Of a stretch of DNA of 64,000 bases, positions 37,873-48,271 are shown in pieces (positions within the stretch are counted from its first letter, which is position 1; each line of letters starts with the position of its first letter). The notes below the pieces were generated by a model that was not told where the DNA came from, did no database searches, and saw nothing but the letters and a program-made list of their open reading frames with translations. Position numbers and translations under genes: made by a program. The stretch is from Sporosarcina sp. NCCP-2222 (GTDB taxonomy: Bacteria; Bacillota; Bacilli; Bacillales_A; Planococcaceae): assembly GCF_023168145.1 (NCBI RefSeq), contig NZ_BQYK01000003.1, positions 203,844 to 267,843 on the forward strand, given 5' to 3'.

Positions 37873-38430
37873 TCATTTCACCATGCCGAAGTCTTCGATG
37901 GGCCAAAAGATAAATTTTGTACTGCCAATGATTTCATCAATTGGCACAGCGCCAATATGTCTGGAGTCTTTACTTTTTCTTCGGTTATCACCCATGACGA
38001 AAACATATCCCTCCGGAACGGTTTTCCTGTCAATCTTCTCTTCCAGTGTAAAGTCTTCTGTCAACGGACCATCTGTGACCGTCTTTTTGTATTCATCCAA
38101 ATAGGGCTCGTCATATGCTTGGCCATTCACATACAATACATCATCCCGGTATTCCACTGTATCTCCCGGCAAGCCGATGACCCGCTTGATATAATCCTTT
38201 TGTTCGGGTGCATGAAAGACGACGATATCGAAACGGTTCGGCGTCCCGATCGTGTAGCCGATTTTATTGACGATCATCCGATCCCCGTCCTCCAATGTCG
38301 GCATCATAGAAATGCCGTCCACTACGATAGGCGTAAATAAGAAAATACGTATGATGGCAGCAAGCCCGAAAGCAATCAGTAAGGCTTTTACCCATTCCAG
38401 TGTTTCATTTTTCGTCTTTTTCTCTTTCAT
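37873..38430 (-). CDS. lepB: Signal peptidase I
   Basis: Type I signal peptidase that cleaves Sec and Tat signal peptides. The 185 residues have one N-terminal membrane anchor (about 15-33) and the catalytic dyad S41 (GISMMPTLEDGD) and K82 (YIKRVIGLPGD), with the GDNR box (FVMGDNRRKSKDSR) further on. The ATG at 38430 has GGGAGG eight bases upstream; the longer ORF reading to 38490 lacks an SD. The size fits the short Gram-positive SipS type. Confidence 0.94.
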   Translation of the reverse strand: MKEKKTKNETLEWVKALLIAFGLAAIIRIFLFTPIVVDGISMMPTLEDGDRMIVNKIGYTIGTPNRFDIVVFHAPEQKDYIKRVIGLPGDTVEYRDDVLYVNGQAYDEPYLDEYKKTVTDGPLTEDFTLEEKIDRKTVPEGYVFVMGDNRRKSKDSRHIGAVPIDEIIGSTKFIFWPIEDFGMVK

Positions 38431-38484
38431 TTTCTGAACCTCCCGAGTACTTCCTACAGTTATTGTACCTTTTATCCGTACTCC

Positions 38485-38519
38485 AGGCAAAAAGAAAGAA
38501 GGCCATATTGCAGGCCTTC
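38485..38519 (-). terminator. rplS terminator
   Basis: Minus strand stem GAAGGCC, 8-base loop, GGCCTTC (38513-38519 with 38498-38504), followed by TTTCTTTTT. It lies 17 bases past the rplS stop and before lepB. Confidence 0.85.
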
Positions 38520-38535
38520 TCTGATGTTCGTATGA

Positions 38536-38880
38536 TTAGCGAATTTCTTTGATACGTGCAGCTTTTCCGCGTAGGTTGCGAAGGTAGTACAATTTCGCAC
38601 GGCGTACTTTACCACGGCGTGTCACTTCGATTTTGGCAATCTTTGGCGTGTGTACAGGGAATGTACGTTCAACACCGACACCACCCGAAATTTTACGGAC
38701 AGTGAAAGTTTCGCTGATTCCGCCTCCACGACGTTTGATTACAACACCTTCGAAGATTTGGATACGTTCGCGAGTACCCTCGATGATTTTCACGTGCAAG
38801 CGGACAGTGTCCCCAGGACGGAAACTTGGAAGATCAGAACGAAGTTGATCTTTTGTTACTTCTGCAATAATGTTTTGCAT
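38536..38880 (-). CDS. rplS: Ribosomal protein L19
   Basis: L19 sits at the 30S-50S interface. The 114 residues show [19 protein letters not shown], the signature [22 protein letters not shown], and a basic tail. A strong SD (AAGGAGAG) precedes the ATG. A 5' leader of about 85 bases and its own promoter lie upstream. Confidence 0.97.
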   Translation of the reverse strand: MQNIIAEVTKDQLRSDLPSFRPGDTVRLHVKIIEGTRERIQIFEGVVIKRRGGGISETFTVRKISGGVGVERTFPVHTPKIAKIEVTRRGKVRRAKLYYLRNLRGKAARIKEIR

Positions 38881-38971
38881 GTTTTTCTCTCCTTATTCAC
38901 AGATGCTCTTGCAACATTTTCTGTGCAGCGGAACACCAGTCAGTACGGCTTCACATAGAAGCACATAGTAG

Positions 38972-39000
38972 ATAGTACCATAGAATGTACTATGGCGCAA
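38972..39000 (-). promoter_or_regulatory. rplS promoter with palindromic spacer
   Basis: Minus strand -35 TTGCGC (38995-39000), 17-base spacer, -10 TACTAT (38972-38977). The spacer region contains the inverted repeat CCATAG-6-CTATGG (38978-38995), positioned like an operator between the two hexamers. No regulator can be named. Confidence 0.55.
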
Positions 39001-39010
39001 GGCATCGCAT

Positions 39011-39751
39011 TCAATTTTCTTGCCGTTTTAGCTGTTCCAAAACCTTTTGCTGATGAGCCGTTAACGGAGCGTTCTCCAGCAGATCTCTTCTACGTTCGTA
39101 TGTCCGTCTGAGCGACTGTTCTTCACGCCATTTTTCAATTTCCGCATGATTTCCAGACAACAGCACTTCCGGCACTTTCATCCCTTCAAAATCCGCTGGG
39201 CGTGTATACTGAGGGTGTTCAAGCAGGCCGGTAGAGAAAGAGTCGAGCACAGGAGAATCGGAATTCCCAAGCACATTTGGAAGCAGCCTGACGACGCTGT
39301 CGATCATCGCCATGGCGGCAAGCTCGCCGCCTGTTAAAATGAAATCTCCAATCGACAGCTCATCTGTGACCAAATGTTCGCGTATTCTTTCGTCGTACCC
39401 TTCATAATGGCCGCATAGGAAAATGAGCTGCTCTTCCGAAGACAGCTCCTCCGCCTTTTTCTGGGTGAACGTTTCGCCTTGCGGGCACATCAAAATGATG
39501 CGGGGACGCTTCTCAGAGTTTGCAGTCAACTCCTTAACCGCAGCAAAGAGAGGCTCTGGTTTCAATACCATTCCAGCCCCTCCGCCGTATGGATAATCGT
39601 CAACCTTTTTATGCTTATTTGGAGAATATTCCCGGAAATCGACGACTCCGAACGAGACAGCTCCGTTCTCTTGCGCCTTTTTCATGATAGAAGAGTGAAG
39701 AACCCCCTCAAACATCTCAGGAAATAACGATAACACATCGATTTTCATCAT
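39011..39751 (-). CDS. trmD: tRNA (m1G37) methyltransferase TrmD
   Basis: TrmD makes m1G37 in tRNA, which prevents frameshifting. The SPOUT trefoil-knot motif [12 protein letters not shown] and [15 protein letters not shown] are intact. Length 246. It overlaps rimM by 4 bases (ATGA) and forms the classic rimM-trmD pair. Confidence 0.97.
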   Translation of the reverse strand: MMKIDVLSLFPEMFEGVLHSSIMKKAQENGAVSFGVVDFREYSPNKHKKVDDYPYGGGAGMVLKPEPLFAAVKELTANSEKRPRIILMCPQGETFTQKKAEELSSEEQLIFLCGHYEGYDERIREHLVTDELSIGDFILTGGELAAMAMIDSVVRLLPNVLGNSDSPVLDSFSTGLLEHPQYTRPADFEGMKVPEVLLSGNHAEIEKWREEQSLRRTYERRRDLLENAPLTAHQQKVLEQLKRQEN

Positions 39752-40263
39752 GAGAGGAGGCCTTCCAATGGCTCAATAATTATTTTCTTCTCTTCAATAT
39801 CCACTTCTTTTACGACGTCTTCAATATACGGAATATAATGTGGTTTTCCTTTTTCAGGGGTCACTGTCCAAACATCATTGGAACCCGTTTCCAATATTTC
39901 AGTCACTTTCCCGAGTTCTTCTCCTGAATCCGTAAAGACCGTACAGCCGATGATTTCGTGGTAATAAAATTCGCCTTCTTCCAAATCGCCCAGCTGTTCT
40001 TCAGACACTTTCAGGATACCGTCTCTATATTTCTCTACATCACTAATATTCATATGCCCCTCAAACGTAAGAAGGTCGAAATTCTTATGGCGACGGTGCG
40101 TCGCCACTGTTAACGTCAAAGGTTTCTTTTCATTCGGAAGAAATAAAGCCAGCTTACTTCCGACCGCATACCGTTCCTCCGGAAAGTCCGTCCGTGAGAT
40201 GACCCGGACTTCACCGCGAATCCCATGCGTATTCACTATTTTTCCGACATTAAACCATTGCAT
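39748..40263 (-). CDS. rimM: 16S rRNA processing protein RimM
   Basis: RimM binds S19 and assists maturation of the 30S head. The N-terminal RimM beta barrel ([16 protein letters not shown]) and the C-terminal PRC-barrel domain ([17 protein letters not shown]) are both visible. The ATG at 40263 has GGAAGG eight bases upstream; a GTG three codons earlier overlaps that SD. It is preceded by the rpsP-khpA terminator. Confidence 0.95.
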   Translation of the reverse strand: MQWFNVGKIVNTHGIRGEVRVISRTDFPEERYAVGSKLALFLPNEKKPLTLTVATHRRHKNFDLLTFEGHMNISDVEKYRDGILKVSEEQLGDLEEGEFYYHEIIGCTVFTDSGEELGKVTEILETGSNDVWTVTPEKGKPHYIPYIEDVVKEVDIEEKKIIIEPLEGLLS

Positions 40264-40340
40264 GCTGCTCACCTTCCTTTAAGTCCTATACTTAGGAGCC
40301 GATCCTCCAATGCTTTGATTGGACAGGATCAGTGTAGACG

Positions 40341-40371
40341 AAAAAAGGAAGAAACATAAGTTCCTCCCTTT
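40341..40371 (-). terminator. rpsP-khpA terminator
   Basis: Minus strand stem AAAGGGAGGAA / TTTCTTCCTTT (11 pairs, two G-U), loop CTTATG, followed by T3. It begins at the khpA stop codon. The stem is AT-rich and may be leaky towards rimM-trmD. Confidence 0.65.
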
Positions 40372-40603
40372 AGTCGACTATGTCTAGGTAAACTTTCTTA
40401 CCGTGGTGACTTCCTGCTGCTGAATAAACAATAGTACGTATCGCTTTCGCCACACGTCCCTGCTTCCCGATCACCTTTCCCATATCTTCGGGATTCACGG
40501 AAAGTTTGTACGTAATCCGATGTGTCTGTTCATCGACATCGATTCGAACATCTCCCGGATGATCGACTAACGGTTTGACAATTGTTTCAATCAGCTGCTT
40601 CAT
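40370..40603 (-). CDS. khpA: KH-domain RNA-binding protein KhpA (YlqC)
   Basis: KhpA is a small KH protein that pairs with KhpB (Jag) and influences cell elongation and division in Gram-positives. The GxxG loop is in MGKVIGKQGRVAKAIRTIV. The ATG at 40603 has GGAGG seven bases upstream; the ORF extends two codons to a GTG. It follows rpsP. The ylqD gene found next in B. subtilis is absent here. Confidence 0.94.
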   Translation of the reverse strand: MKQLIETIVKPLVDHPGDVRIDVDEQTHRITYKLSVNPEDMGKVIGKQGRVAKAIRTIVYSAAGSHHGKKVYLDIVD

Positions 40604-40618
40604 GTCCACCCCTCCTGA

Positions 40619-40915
<297 letters not shown>

Positions 40916-40929
40916 TCACACAAGATAGT

Positions 40930-40958
40930 ATATTATCAAGCTTTCTCATGTTTGTAAA
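40930..40958 (-). promoter_or_regulatory. Predicted promoter of rpsP-khpA
   Basis: Minus strand -35 TTTACA (40953-40958), 17-base spacer, -10 TAATAT (40930-40935), 39 bases before rpsP and just after ffh. Confidence 0.65.
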
Positions 40959-40994
40959 GTGTTTTTTCTTAACACCCTGCTGATTGTTCTATTA

Positions 40995-42350
40995 TCACTT
41001 GAAAAACGAATCAAGACCAGGCATTTTCATCTTCTTTTTGCCTTTTTGCTGCATATTAGTCATCTGTTTGACCATCTTTTTCATTTCCTCAAATTGCTTT
41101 AACAGACGATTTACTTCCTGAATGGATGTCCCAGATCCTTTGGCAATCCGTTTGCGCCGGCTGGCATTAATCATTTCAGGCGTCGTTCTTTCTTCCTTGG
41201 TCATGGAATAAATGACCGCTTCGACTCTGCCCATTTGGCCTTCGTCGACCTGGGCGTTTTCGAGGCCTTTGATTTTATTAAATCCAGGCATCATCTTCAA
41301 TAATTCATCAAGGGGGCCCATTTTGCGGACTTGCTGAAGCTGATCCAGAAAGTCATCCAGCGTAAAGGTCTGCGTTCTGAATTTCTGCTCCAGCTCTTTC
41401 GCTTTCTCTTCATCAACATTCGCCTGCGCCTTCTCGATCAGCGACATGACATCGCCCATACCTAGTATGCGGGAAGCCATGCGCTCCGGGTGAAATGGCT
41501 CCAGGGCATCCATTTTCTCGCCCATCCCGACGAACTTAATCGGTTTTTGTGTAACCGAACGAATGGAAAGCGCAGCTCCACCACGGGTATCCCCATCAAG
41601 TTTCGTCAGCACGACACCCGTTATGCCGATTGCTTCATCGAATGATTTCGCTACGTTAACAGCATCTTGCCCTGTCATCGCATCGACAACGAGAAAAACT
41701 TCGTCCGGTTTGCTTAATTCCCGGATATCTTTCAATTCTTGCATCAGTGCTTCATCGACATGCAGACGTCCGGCTGTATCGATAATGACGACGTCATGAT
41801 GATTCTCTTCTGCTTCCTTCAATGCTTGTCGCGTAATTTCCACAGGAGAAACATCGGTGCCCATCGAAAAGACAGGGATTGTCAGTTGCTTCCCTAATGT
41901 TTCCAACTGTTGAATAGCGGCAGGCCGATATATATCGGCAGCGACGAGAATCGGCTTTTTATTATGCCGTTTACGCAAAACAGTCGCAAGTTTACCGGTC
42001 GTTGTCGTTTTACCTGCCCCTTGCAATCCGACCATCATAATAACAGTCGGCGGTTTGCGGGAGAATTGGATAGGGTTTTGCTCTCCGCCCATCAGGTTAG
42101 TTAGTTCATCTTTTACTATTTTTACAACTTGCTGGCCAGGTGTCAGGCTTTTCATGACATCTTGCCCGACGGCCCGCTCGCTGACCGTCTTAATAAATTC
42201 TTTAACTACCTTTAAGTTGACGTCTGCCTCAATGAGCGCAAAGCGTACTTCACGCATCATCTCTTTGACGTCTGCCTCGCTGATCTTGCCTTTACCTGTA
42301 ATCTTTTGAAGCGTCCCTTGCAGGCGCTGGGCTAAACCTTCAAATGCCAT
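40995..42350 (-). CDS. ffh: Signal recognition particle GTPase Ffh
   Basis: Ffh binds signal sequences and 4.5S/6S RNA and delivers ribosomes to FtsY. The N domain, G domain with GLQGAGKTTTTGKLA, DTAGRL and TKLDGDTRGGAAL, and the Met-rich M domain (KMVKQMTNMQQKGKKKMKM near the end) are all present. Length 451. It follows ylxM by 13 bases. Confidence 0.97.
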   Translation of the reverse strand: MAFEGLAQRLQGTLQKITGKGKISEADVKEMMREVRFALIEADVNLKVVKEFIKTVSERAVGQDVMKSLTPGQQVVKIVKDELTNLMGGEQNPIQFSRKPPTVIMMVGLQGAGKTTTTGKLATVLRKRHNKKPILVAADIYRPAAIQQLETLGKQLTIPVFSMGTDVSPVEITRQALKEAEENHHDVVIIDTAGRLHVDEALMQELKDIRELSKPDEVFLVVDAMTGQDAVNVAKSFDEAIGITGVVLTKLDGDTRGGAALSIRSVTQKPIKFVGMGEKMDALEPFHPERMASRILGMGDVMSLIEKAQANVDEEKAKELEQKFRTQTFTLDDFLDQLQQVRKMGPLDELLKMMPGFNKIKGLENAQVDEGQMGRVEAVIYSMTKEERTTPEMINASRRKRIAKGSGTSIQEVNRLLKQFEEMKKMVKQMTNMQQKGKKKMKMPGLDSFFK

Positions 42351-42363
42351 GCACAGACTCCCC

Positions 42364-42696
42364 CTACTCGTGTTCTTTTAATCGGCTCACCAATCTCCGC
42401 ATTTCCTCGGATGTATCTTGCTGATTATTGAGCAATTCTTCCAGTCGCTCAATGATGTCCATCCTGCTTTGGAATTTCGAAAATAGATTTAGCTTTTCCT
42501 CATAATCTTCGAGCATCGATTCCGTCCGACGTACATTATCATAGACGGCTTGCCGGGAAACACCGTATTCCTCGGCGATCTCGCCAAGAGATAAATCGTC
42601 CAAATAATATAATTGCATATATAACCTTTGCTTATCGGTCAACAGCGATTGGTAAAAATCAAAGAGGAAATTGACGCGAGTCGTTTTTTCCAACAT
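42364..42696 (-). CDS. ylxM: SRP-associated helix-turn-helix protein YlxM
   Basis: A 110-residue sigma-70 region 4-like helix-turn-helix protein ([21 protein letters not shown]) conserved immediately upstream of ffh in Firmicutes. In streptococci YlxM modulates SRP activity. A good SD (AGGAGG) precedes the ATG. It has its own promoter, separate from ftsY. Confidence 0.93.
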   Translation of the reverse strand: MLEKTTRVNFLFDFYQSLLTDKQRLYMQLYYLDDLSLGEIAEEYGVSRQAVYDNVRRTESMLEDYEEKLNLFSKFQSRMDIIERLEELLNNQQDTSEEMRRLVSRLKEHE

Positions 42697-42729
42697 AGTT
42701 GCCTACCTCCTCGCCTAGCCTTCCTCTGT

Positions 42730-42758
42730 ATATTAGTATTCAACTGCATATCTGTCAA
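42730..42758 (-). promoter_or_regulatory. Strong sigma-A promoter of ylxM-ffh
   Basis: Minus strand -35 TTGACA (42753-42758, perfect), 17-base spacer, -10 TAATAT (42730-42735), 34 bases before ylxM and 25 bases after the ftsY stop. Confidence 0.8.
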
Positions 42759-42782
42759 GTAAAATTACTTGTCTCACAGAGA

Positions 42783-43775
42783 TCATTGTTCTTCTTCCCG
42801 TTCCAAACCTTCCGCAAAAAGTCCATAGACATACTTTTCCGGATCGAAAGGCTGAAGATCATCCATGCCTTCCCCAAGTCCCACAAACTTAACAGGAATA
42901 TTCAACTTGCTCCGGATAGCCAAGACAATACCGCCCTTTGCAGTCCCATCAAGTTTCGTCAGCACAATTCCAGTCACATCTGTCGCTTCCTTAAACGTCT
43001 GCGCTTGGATCAAAGCATTTTGGCCTGTCGTTGCATCAAGCGCAAGAAGCACTTCATGTGGCGCTCCTTCAATCTCCCTGCCAATGACACGATGCACTTT
43101 TTCAAGCTCATTCATCAGATTTACTTTATTTTGCAACCGGCCGGCTGTATCGCAAATCAACACATCCACGTTCCGGTTTTTTGCCGAACGAATCGCGTCG
43201 TACATAACAGCCGCAGGATCAGAACCTTCCGATTGCCTGATCACTTCCACGCCGACACGCTCTCCCCAAACGACAAGTTGGTCGATTGCACCTGCACGGA
43301 ATGTATCGCCTGCTGCAAGCATGACCGACTTCCCTTCCGCTTTGAACCGGGCTGCCATTTTGCCGATCGTTGTCGTTTTCCCTACTCCGTTTACGCCGAC
43401 CATTAAAATGACGTTTAACCGCCCGTCCTGCAAGTTAAGCTCATTTGTTTCTTCGTCGCCGGCATTATAGATTTCCACCAGTTTTTCCGAGATGATCGAC
43501 TGGATGCCCGCTGTATCCTTAATGTTCTTACGTTTGACTTCAAACTTCAACTCGTCGATCAATTCCATAACCGTTTCTACGCCGACATCCGCCTGTAAGA
43601 GGAGTTCTTCCAGCTCTTCGAAAAATTCCTCATCCACTTCCCTAAATCGGGCAACAAGGTCATTAACCTTCGAAGTAAATGAATTCCGGGTTTTCGATAA
43701 TCCATCTTTGAATTTTTCTGTTACGGTTTCATTCGTTCCCGTTATTTTTTCTTTTAATTTCTTGAAAAAAGACAA
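42783..43775 (-). CDS. ftsY: Signal recognition particle receptor FtsY
   Basis: FtsY docks SRP-ribosome complexes at the membrane. The 330 residues have a short charged A region, an N domain, and a G domain with GVNGVGKTTT (about 127-136), CDTAGRLQNK and TKLDGTAKGGI. It follows smc and precedes ylxM-ffh. Confidence 0.97.
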   Translation of the reverse strand: MSFFKKLKEKITGTNETVTEKFKDGLSKTRNSFTSKVNDLVARFREVDEEFFEELEELLLQADVGVETVMELIDELKFEVKRKNIKDTAGIQSIISEKLVEIYNAGDEETNELNLQDGRLNVILMVGVNGVGKTTTIGKMAARFKAEGKSVMLAAGDTFRAGAIDQLVVWGERVGVEVIRQSEGSDPAAVMYDAIRSAKNRNVDVLICDTAGRLQNKVNLMNELEKVHRVIGREIEGAPHEVLLALDATTGQNALIQAQTFKEATDVTGIVLTKLDGTAKGGIVLAIRSKLNIPVKFVGLGEGMDDLQPFDPEKYVYGLFAEGLEREEEQ

Positions 43776-43803
43776 TGCACTCTCTCCTCTTATCCATTCA
43801 TTT

Positions 43804-46800
43804 TCAGCTCATCGCTTCAACCGGCACTTCTGAAAGCTTCACCGATATCAGCTTGGAGACACCTGATTCCTGCATCGTAATGCCATATAGGACGTCCGCC
43901 CCCTCCATCGTCCCCTTCCGGTGTGTGATGACGATGAACTGCGTGTTGTCTGAAAACTTCTTCAAATATTTACTGTACCTTATTACATTCGCTTCGTCGA
44001 GAGCGGCTTCCACTTCATCCAATATGACAAATGGAACAGGACGGACCTCGATGATGGAAAATAACAGTGCAATTGCGGTCAGCGCCCGTTCCCCGCCAGA
44101 CAGCAGGCTTAAGCTTTGCAATTTCTTCCCGGGCGGCCGGGCTACTATTTCAATTCCCGTTTCCAACAAATTCTCCGGTTCGGTCAGAATCAAATCCGCA
44201 TCCCCGCCACCAAACATTTCTTTGAAAACAATATGAAAACGGCTTTTTACAGCATGGAAAGTAGTCGCGAACCGGCTTTCCATTTCACGGTCCATTTCAG
44301 ACATCGCCTCAGTCAACGTCTTCTTCGCTTCCAGTAAATCGTTACGCTGCTCCGTCAAAAACTGATGCCGTTCCGACACTTCCTTAAATTCCTGTATGGA
44401 GCTTGGGTTGACGGCTCCGAGCTCTTCCAATTCTTCTTTCAGCCCGTTAACTTGGAGACGGATTTGCTGTGCGTCAAAATCCTCCAGAACGGATTCCATA
44501 TCAGGGAATAAGCCATACTCGTCCAGCAATCTACTTGTGACCGATTCATATTTTACTTCCAGCCTGGAAAGCACGACATTCAGATCGTTCAACAGTTTGA
44601 CGAGCCTATCTGATTCTGCACGCAGTTTCTTGAGCGTTTCCTCTTTTTCCTGCAGTGTTTCCGCAAGAAGAACCCTAACTGCCCGCTCCTCATCCACTTT
44701 AGATTCAATCGATTTTTTCGCGGTAGCCGATTCTTCAATCTGCTTTTCAATCTCCTCGGGCGTATAGTCGTTCCCTTTTCCTTTGCCGGAAAGGAATTGG
44801 CGTTCTTCTGTTAAGCGATCGACTTTCCGTCGAATGTCGAGTAAAAGTCTTTCCATATCGGACACGGATGTCTGATGGAAGTTGACCTGTTCTCTAAGTA
44901 CAGCCGCCCGTTCCCGTAATTCAGAATTACGGGCTAGCAATGCAGCCTCTTCCGTCCTGCGATCAGAAGCAAGCCGTTCCAATTGTGCTATTTCAGCCTG
45001 CAACGTTTCCAGGTCATTTTTTACTGTTTGATGCTTTTGAAGCAAGTGCTGACGTTTAGCCGCCAGCTCTGAACCGGCCGTCTCCGCCCCTTTCATGCCG
45101 ATTTCCGAGGTGGCGATTTCTGAGTCTACCGTACGGATCTCCATCATCGTTTCGCGCATGCGGTTTTCGACTGTGGCCTTCTCTTGCCTTATCTTTTCTA
45201 GTTCCTTCTGCAAACTGTCCGCTTCATGCATTTGTTGAGCGAGTCTCATTTTTGAATCACTAATTTTTTTAGTTCCAATATCGATTGATTTGGACATTTT
45301 ATCAAGATGGCTCTGCAGCGATTCCAGCTCCGCTTTCCGTGAAAAGACGGAGGATTGTCCTTTCACCCCGCCGCCAGTCAATGATCCGCCCGCATTCACG
45401 ACATCGCCGTCCAGTGAAACGATCCGGTATTTATAGCCGATCATCTTGGCAATTGCCGAAGCGCCAGCTAGTGTTTTCGCGACTATCGTGTTTCCAAGAA
45501 GATTGGCGGCAATGACACGATAGGCATCCGCAGTGGAAACGAGCGAGTCTGCCGTTCCGACATATTCCGGATGCTGTTTCGCAATCTGTAAGGACATCTC
45601 AGGAAGTACTCTGGGCTTCATGACGTCTCTCGGCAAAAAGGTCGCTCTGCCGGCATTTTTTGATTTCAGATAGCCTATTGCCTTTCGAGCATCCTGCTCG
45701 GTTTCCGTAATAATATGTTGCATTGCGCCTCCAAGTGCGATCTCAATTGCTTTGGCATAAGGAGTTGAGACGGAAACTAGTTCAGCGACCGCTCCGTCAA
45801 TTCCAGTCAACTTGTCCGCTTTCCTGGCAACTAAGATTTCTTTAACACCTGAATAGAAGCCTGAAAACTCCGATTCTAAACTTCGCAAAGCACGCAATCT
45901 GCCTTGCATTTCATGTTGTTTATTCAAAGCTGTTTGTATTAATTGCTGTTGTTCCGCCAAATCATTTTCGGTAGAACGCAATGAATCCATCGCCGACTTG
46001 TACTGATCTTCGCTATCCTTCAGACGGGCCGTCAATGATTCGAATTTCGACTGCCGAATTTCCCGTTCCTCTTCCAACTGTTTGCGGCGGTCTATCAATA
46101 AGGCGGTTTGCTGCACGATCCGATCGGTTGACAGCTTTTCTCCCTGCAGTCGTTCTTCAATATGCTTTACATCATTCCGGATGGTCGCTTCTTCATTCAA
46201 CCGTTCGATATAGGTCGATTTAAGTTCCTCAATTTCTTTTTCTGTCTCGCTGACAGAACGCTTCAGAACTTGAGATATTTCGTCTATTTCTTTTTTTACT
46301 GATTGGCTCTCGGTTAGTATTTTCTGTAACTTTTCTTTCGTTTGTACAAGTTTATTGCTAGTTTCCTCATTTTCAACTTGTGCATCTGATAATTCATGCG
46401 TAATACGCTCCAAATGCTGCTCGGCATTCCGTTGCTGTTCGAGTGATAGAAGACGGCGTCCTTCCCATTTTTCGGCTGCCGCACTCAAATCGATTAATTG
46501 CTTTTGAAGTGCATCCAGCAGTTGATCCTTTTCAGCAAGGGATGCTTTTGTTTCCTCCGCCTCGCCCTCCAGCTTTGTTAGCGCACTATCCACCTCAGTC
46601 TTTTGAGCTTGAAGTTTATCCAACTCTTCCATCTCACCGATGAGGTCATTTTTCAACTGAAAAGCGTCAAAATTCAATAACTGCACATCTGCTGCACGCA
46701 TTTGCTCAGACAGGGCGAGATGTTTCTCAGCTGCTTCCGCATTCTTTTGCAACGGCCCGATTCTCGTATCAAGCTCTTTAAGAATATCAAGCACCCGATC

Positions 46801-47364
46801 TAAATTATCTTCCGTCTCAAACAGTTTGTGCTCCGCTTTACGTTTGCGTGTCTTGTATTTTAATACACCCGCCGCCTCATCAAAGATGCTTCGGCGATCT
46901 TCTGGTTTGCTATTGAGGATTTCATCGACTCGGCCTTGGGAGATGATGGAGAAAGCTTCTTTGCCGAGTCCTGAATCCATAAAAATATCGTTAATATCCT
47001 TCAGACGGCATTGTTGGCCATTCAACAAATACACACTTTCGCCTGAACGGAAAACCCTTCGACTTACACTGATCTCAGAGTAATCGAGGGGAAAACGACC
47101 TTGCGTATTATCAAGAATTAACGTAACCTCAGCAAAATTCAGTGGTTTACGCGAATCGCTGCCAGCAAAAATAACGTCTTCCATTTTGGATCCACGCAAC
47201 GATTTTGCCGATTGCTCACCGAGCACCCAACGGATTGCATCTGTTACATTGCTCTTCCCGCTTCCATTCGGCCCAACAACTGCTGTCACTCCCGGTACAA
47301 AGTCAATGCCGACCCGTTCTGCAAACGACTTGAATCCAATGATTTCTAATCTCTTCAGAAACAC
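43804..47364 (-). CDS. smc: Chromosome condensation ATPase SMC
   Basis: SMC organises and segregates the chromosome with ScpA and ScpB. Walker A GPNGSGKS is at 31-38, two long coiled coils flank a hinge (about 510-660, with GFYSGVKEIL and ALGGAMQHII), and the C-terminal head has the LSLLSGGERALTAIALLF signature and Walker B VILDEVEAALD. Length 1186, as in B. subtilis. It lies between rnc and ftsY. Confidence 0.97.
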   Translation of the reverse strand: MFLKRLEIIGFKSFAERVGIDFVPGVTAVVGPNGSGKSNVTDAIRWVLGEQSAKSLRGSKMEDVIFAGSDSRKPLNFAEVTLILDNTQGRFPLDYSEISVSRRVFRSGESVYLLNGQQCRLKDINDIFMDSGLGKEAFSIISQGRVDEILNSKPEDRRSIFDEAAGVLKYKTRKRKAEHKLFETEDNLDRVLDILKELDTRIGPLQKNAEAAEKHLALSEQMRAADVQLLNFDAFQLKNDLIGEMEELDKLQAQKTEVDSALTKLEGEAEETKASLAEKDQLLDALQKQLIDLSAAAEKWEGRRLLSLEQQRNAEQHLERITHELSDAQVENEETSNKLVQTKEKLQKILTESQSVKKEIDEISQVLKRSVSETEKEIEELKSTYIERLNEEATIRNDVKHIEERLQGEKLSTDRIVQQTALLIDRRKQLEEEREIRQSKFESLTARLKDSEDQYKSAMDSLRSTENDLAEQQQLIQTALNKQHEMQGRLRALRSLESEFSGFYSGVKEILVARKADKLTGIDGAVAELVSVSTPYAKAIEIALGGAMQHIITETEQDARKAIGYLKSKNAGRATFLPRDVMKPRVLPEMSLQIAKQHPEYVGTADSLVSTADAYRVIAANLLGNTIVAKTLAGASAIAKMIGYKYRIVSLDGDVVNAGGSLTGGGVKGQSSVFSRKAELESLQSHLDKMSKSIDIGTKKISDSKMRLAQQMHEADSLQKELEKIRQEKATVENRMRETMMEIRTVDSEIATSEIGMKGAETAGSELAAKRQHLLQKHQTVKNDLETLQAEIAQLERLASDRRTEEAALLARNSELRERAAVLREQVNFHQTSVSDMERLLLDIRRKVDRLTEERQFLSGKGKGNDYTPEEIEKQIEESATAKKSIESKVDEERAVRVLLAETLQEKEETLKKLRAESDRLVKLLNDLNVVLSRLEVKYESVTSRLLDEYGLFPDMESVLEDFDAQQIRLQVNGLKEELEELGAVNPSSIQEFKEVSERHQFLTEQRNDLLEAKKTLTEAMSEMDREMESRFATTFHAVKSRFHIVFKEMFGGGDADLILTEPENLLETGIEIVARPPGKKLQSLSLLSGGERALTAIALLFSIIEVRPVPFVILDEVEAALDEANVIRYSKYLKKFSDNTQFIVITHRKGTMEGADVLYGITMQESGVSKLISVKLSEVPVEAMS

Positions 47365-47366
47365 AC

Positions 47367-48134
47367 TCAGTTCTCTCCTTCGTTGCCTTTCCCCTGCAAT
47401 ACTTGGATTGCCTGGCAGGCAGCCTGTTGCTCGGCCTCTTTCTTCGATTTTCCAATGCCTGTTCCAAGCTGTCGATCATCTAATCTGACAACGGTCACGA
47501 ACTTTTTCGCATGCGCAGGACCCTTCTCCTCAATAATTTCGTAATGAAGCTGTCCATTATCATTTTGCTGGACAATTTCCTGCAAACGGCTCTTATAATC
47601 CATCACATGCGAAAAAGCACCGACGCCAACCTTTGGAAAAACGACTTTCTCCAAAAACTTTGTCACAATTTCCATTCCTTGATCTAAGAATAAAGCACCA
47701 ATAAATGCTTCAAACACATCGGCCAGCAGAGCAGGACGCGTTCTTCCTCCTGTCTGTTCTTCACCCCGCCCTAATAAAATATAGTCACCAAATTTTAGTT
47801 CATTTGAAAAAGTGACGAGAGAGGGTTCACAAACGATAGCCGCTCGAAGTTTTGTCAATTGGCCTTCTGACATATTGGGTTCTGTAGAATATAAAAATCG
47901 GGAAACGCCTAATTCCAAAACGGCATCTCCTAAAAATTCCAGTCGTTCGTTGTCGGTAAATCGTTTTCTGCGATGTTCATTTACATAGGACGAGTGCGTG
48001 AATGCGTTGTATAGCAGTGAGGCATCCTTGAATTGAATTCCTAATGCTGTTTGGAGTTCCTCAAATTTTTTCCGCTCTGCCACAGGCAAAGAGCCTCCAG
48101 TCGATTTGCTTTTTTGATTCCGATTTTGTGTCAT
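47367..48134 (-). CDS. rnc: Ribonuclease III
   Basis: RNase III cleaves double-stranded RNA in rRNA and mRNA processing. The endonuclease signature [14 protein letters not shown], the second acidic cluster ([15 protein letters not shown]), and a C-terminal dsRNA-binding domain (about 180-250) are intact. Length 255. It begins two bases before smc and has its own promoter. Confidence 0.97.
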   Translation of the reverse strand: MTQNRNQKSKSTGGSLPVAERKKFEELQTALGIQFKDASLLYNAFTHSSYVNEHRRKRFTDNERLEFLGDAVLELGVSRFLYSTEPNMSEGQLTKLRAAIVCEPSLVTFSNELKFGDYILLGRGEEQTGGRTRPALLADVFEAFIGALFLDQGMEIVTKFLEKVVFPKVGVGAFSHVMDYKSRLQEIVQQNDNGQLHYEIIEEKGPAHAKKFVTVVRLDDRQLGTGIGKSKKEAEQQAACQAIQVLQGKGNEGEN

Positions 48135-48166
48135 ATACCGATCTGCCTTTCTTTCATGGTGTTTTC

Positions 48167-48195
48167 ATTTTACCTCGTTCACGCAGCACATGCAA
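48167..48195 (-). promoter_or_regulatory. Predicted promoter of rnc-smc-ftsY
   Basis: Minus strand -35 TTGCAT (48190-48195), 17-base spacer, -10 TAAAAT (48167-48172), 33 bases before rnc. Confidence 0.65.
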
Positions 48196-48271
48196 AACCG
48201 AAAAGAGACACTTTCAATTCAATCCGGCAGCCGGTTAAATGAAAGGGTCTCAATCGGAGAAAAGTATTTTC

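Noticed and set aside
40273..40369. ylqD gene between khpA and rimM
   Set aside because: Present at this place in B. subtilis, but only 106 bases with a terminator separate the two genes here, so it is absent.
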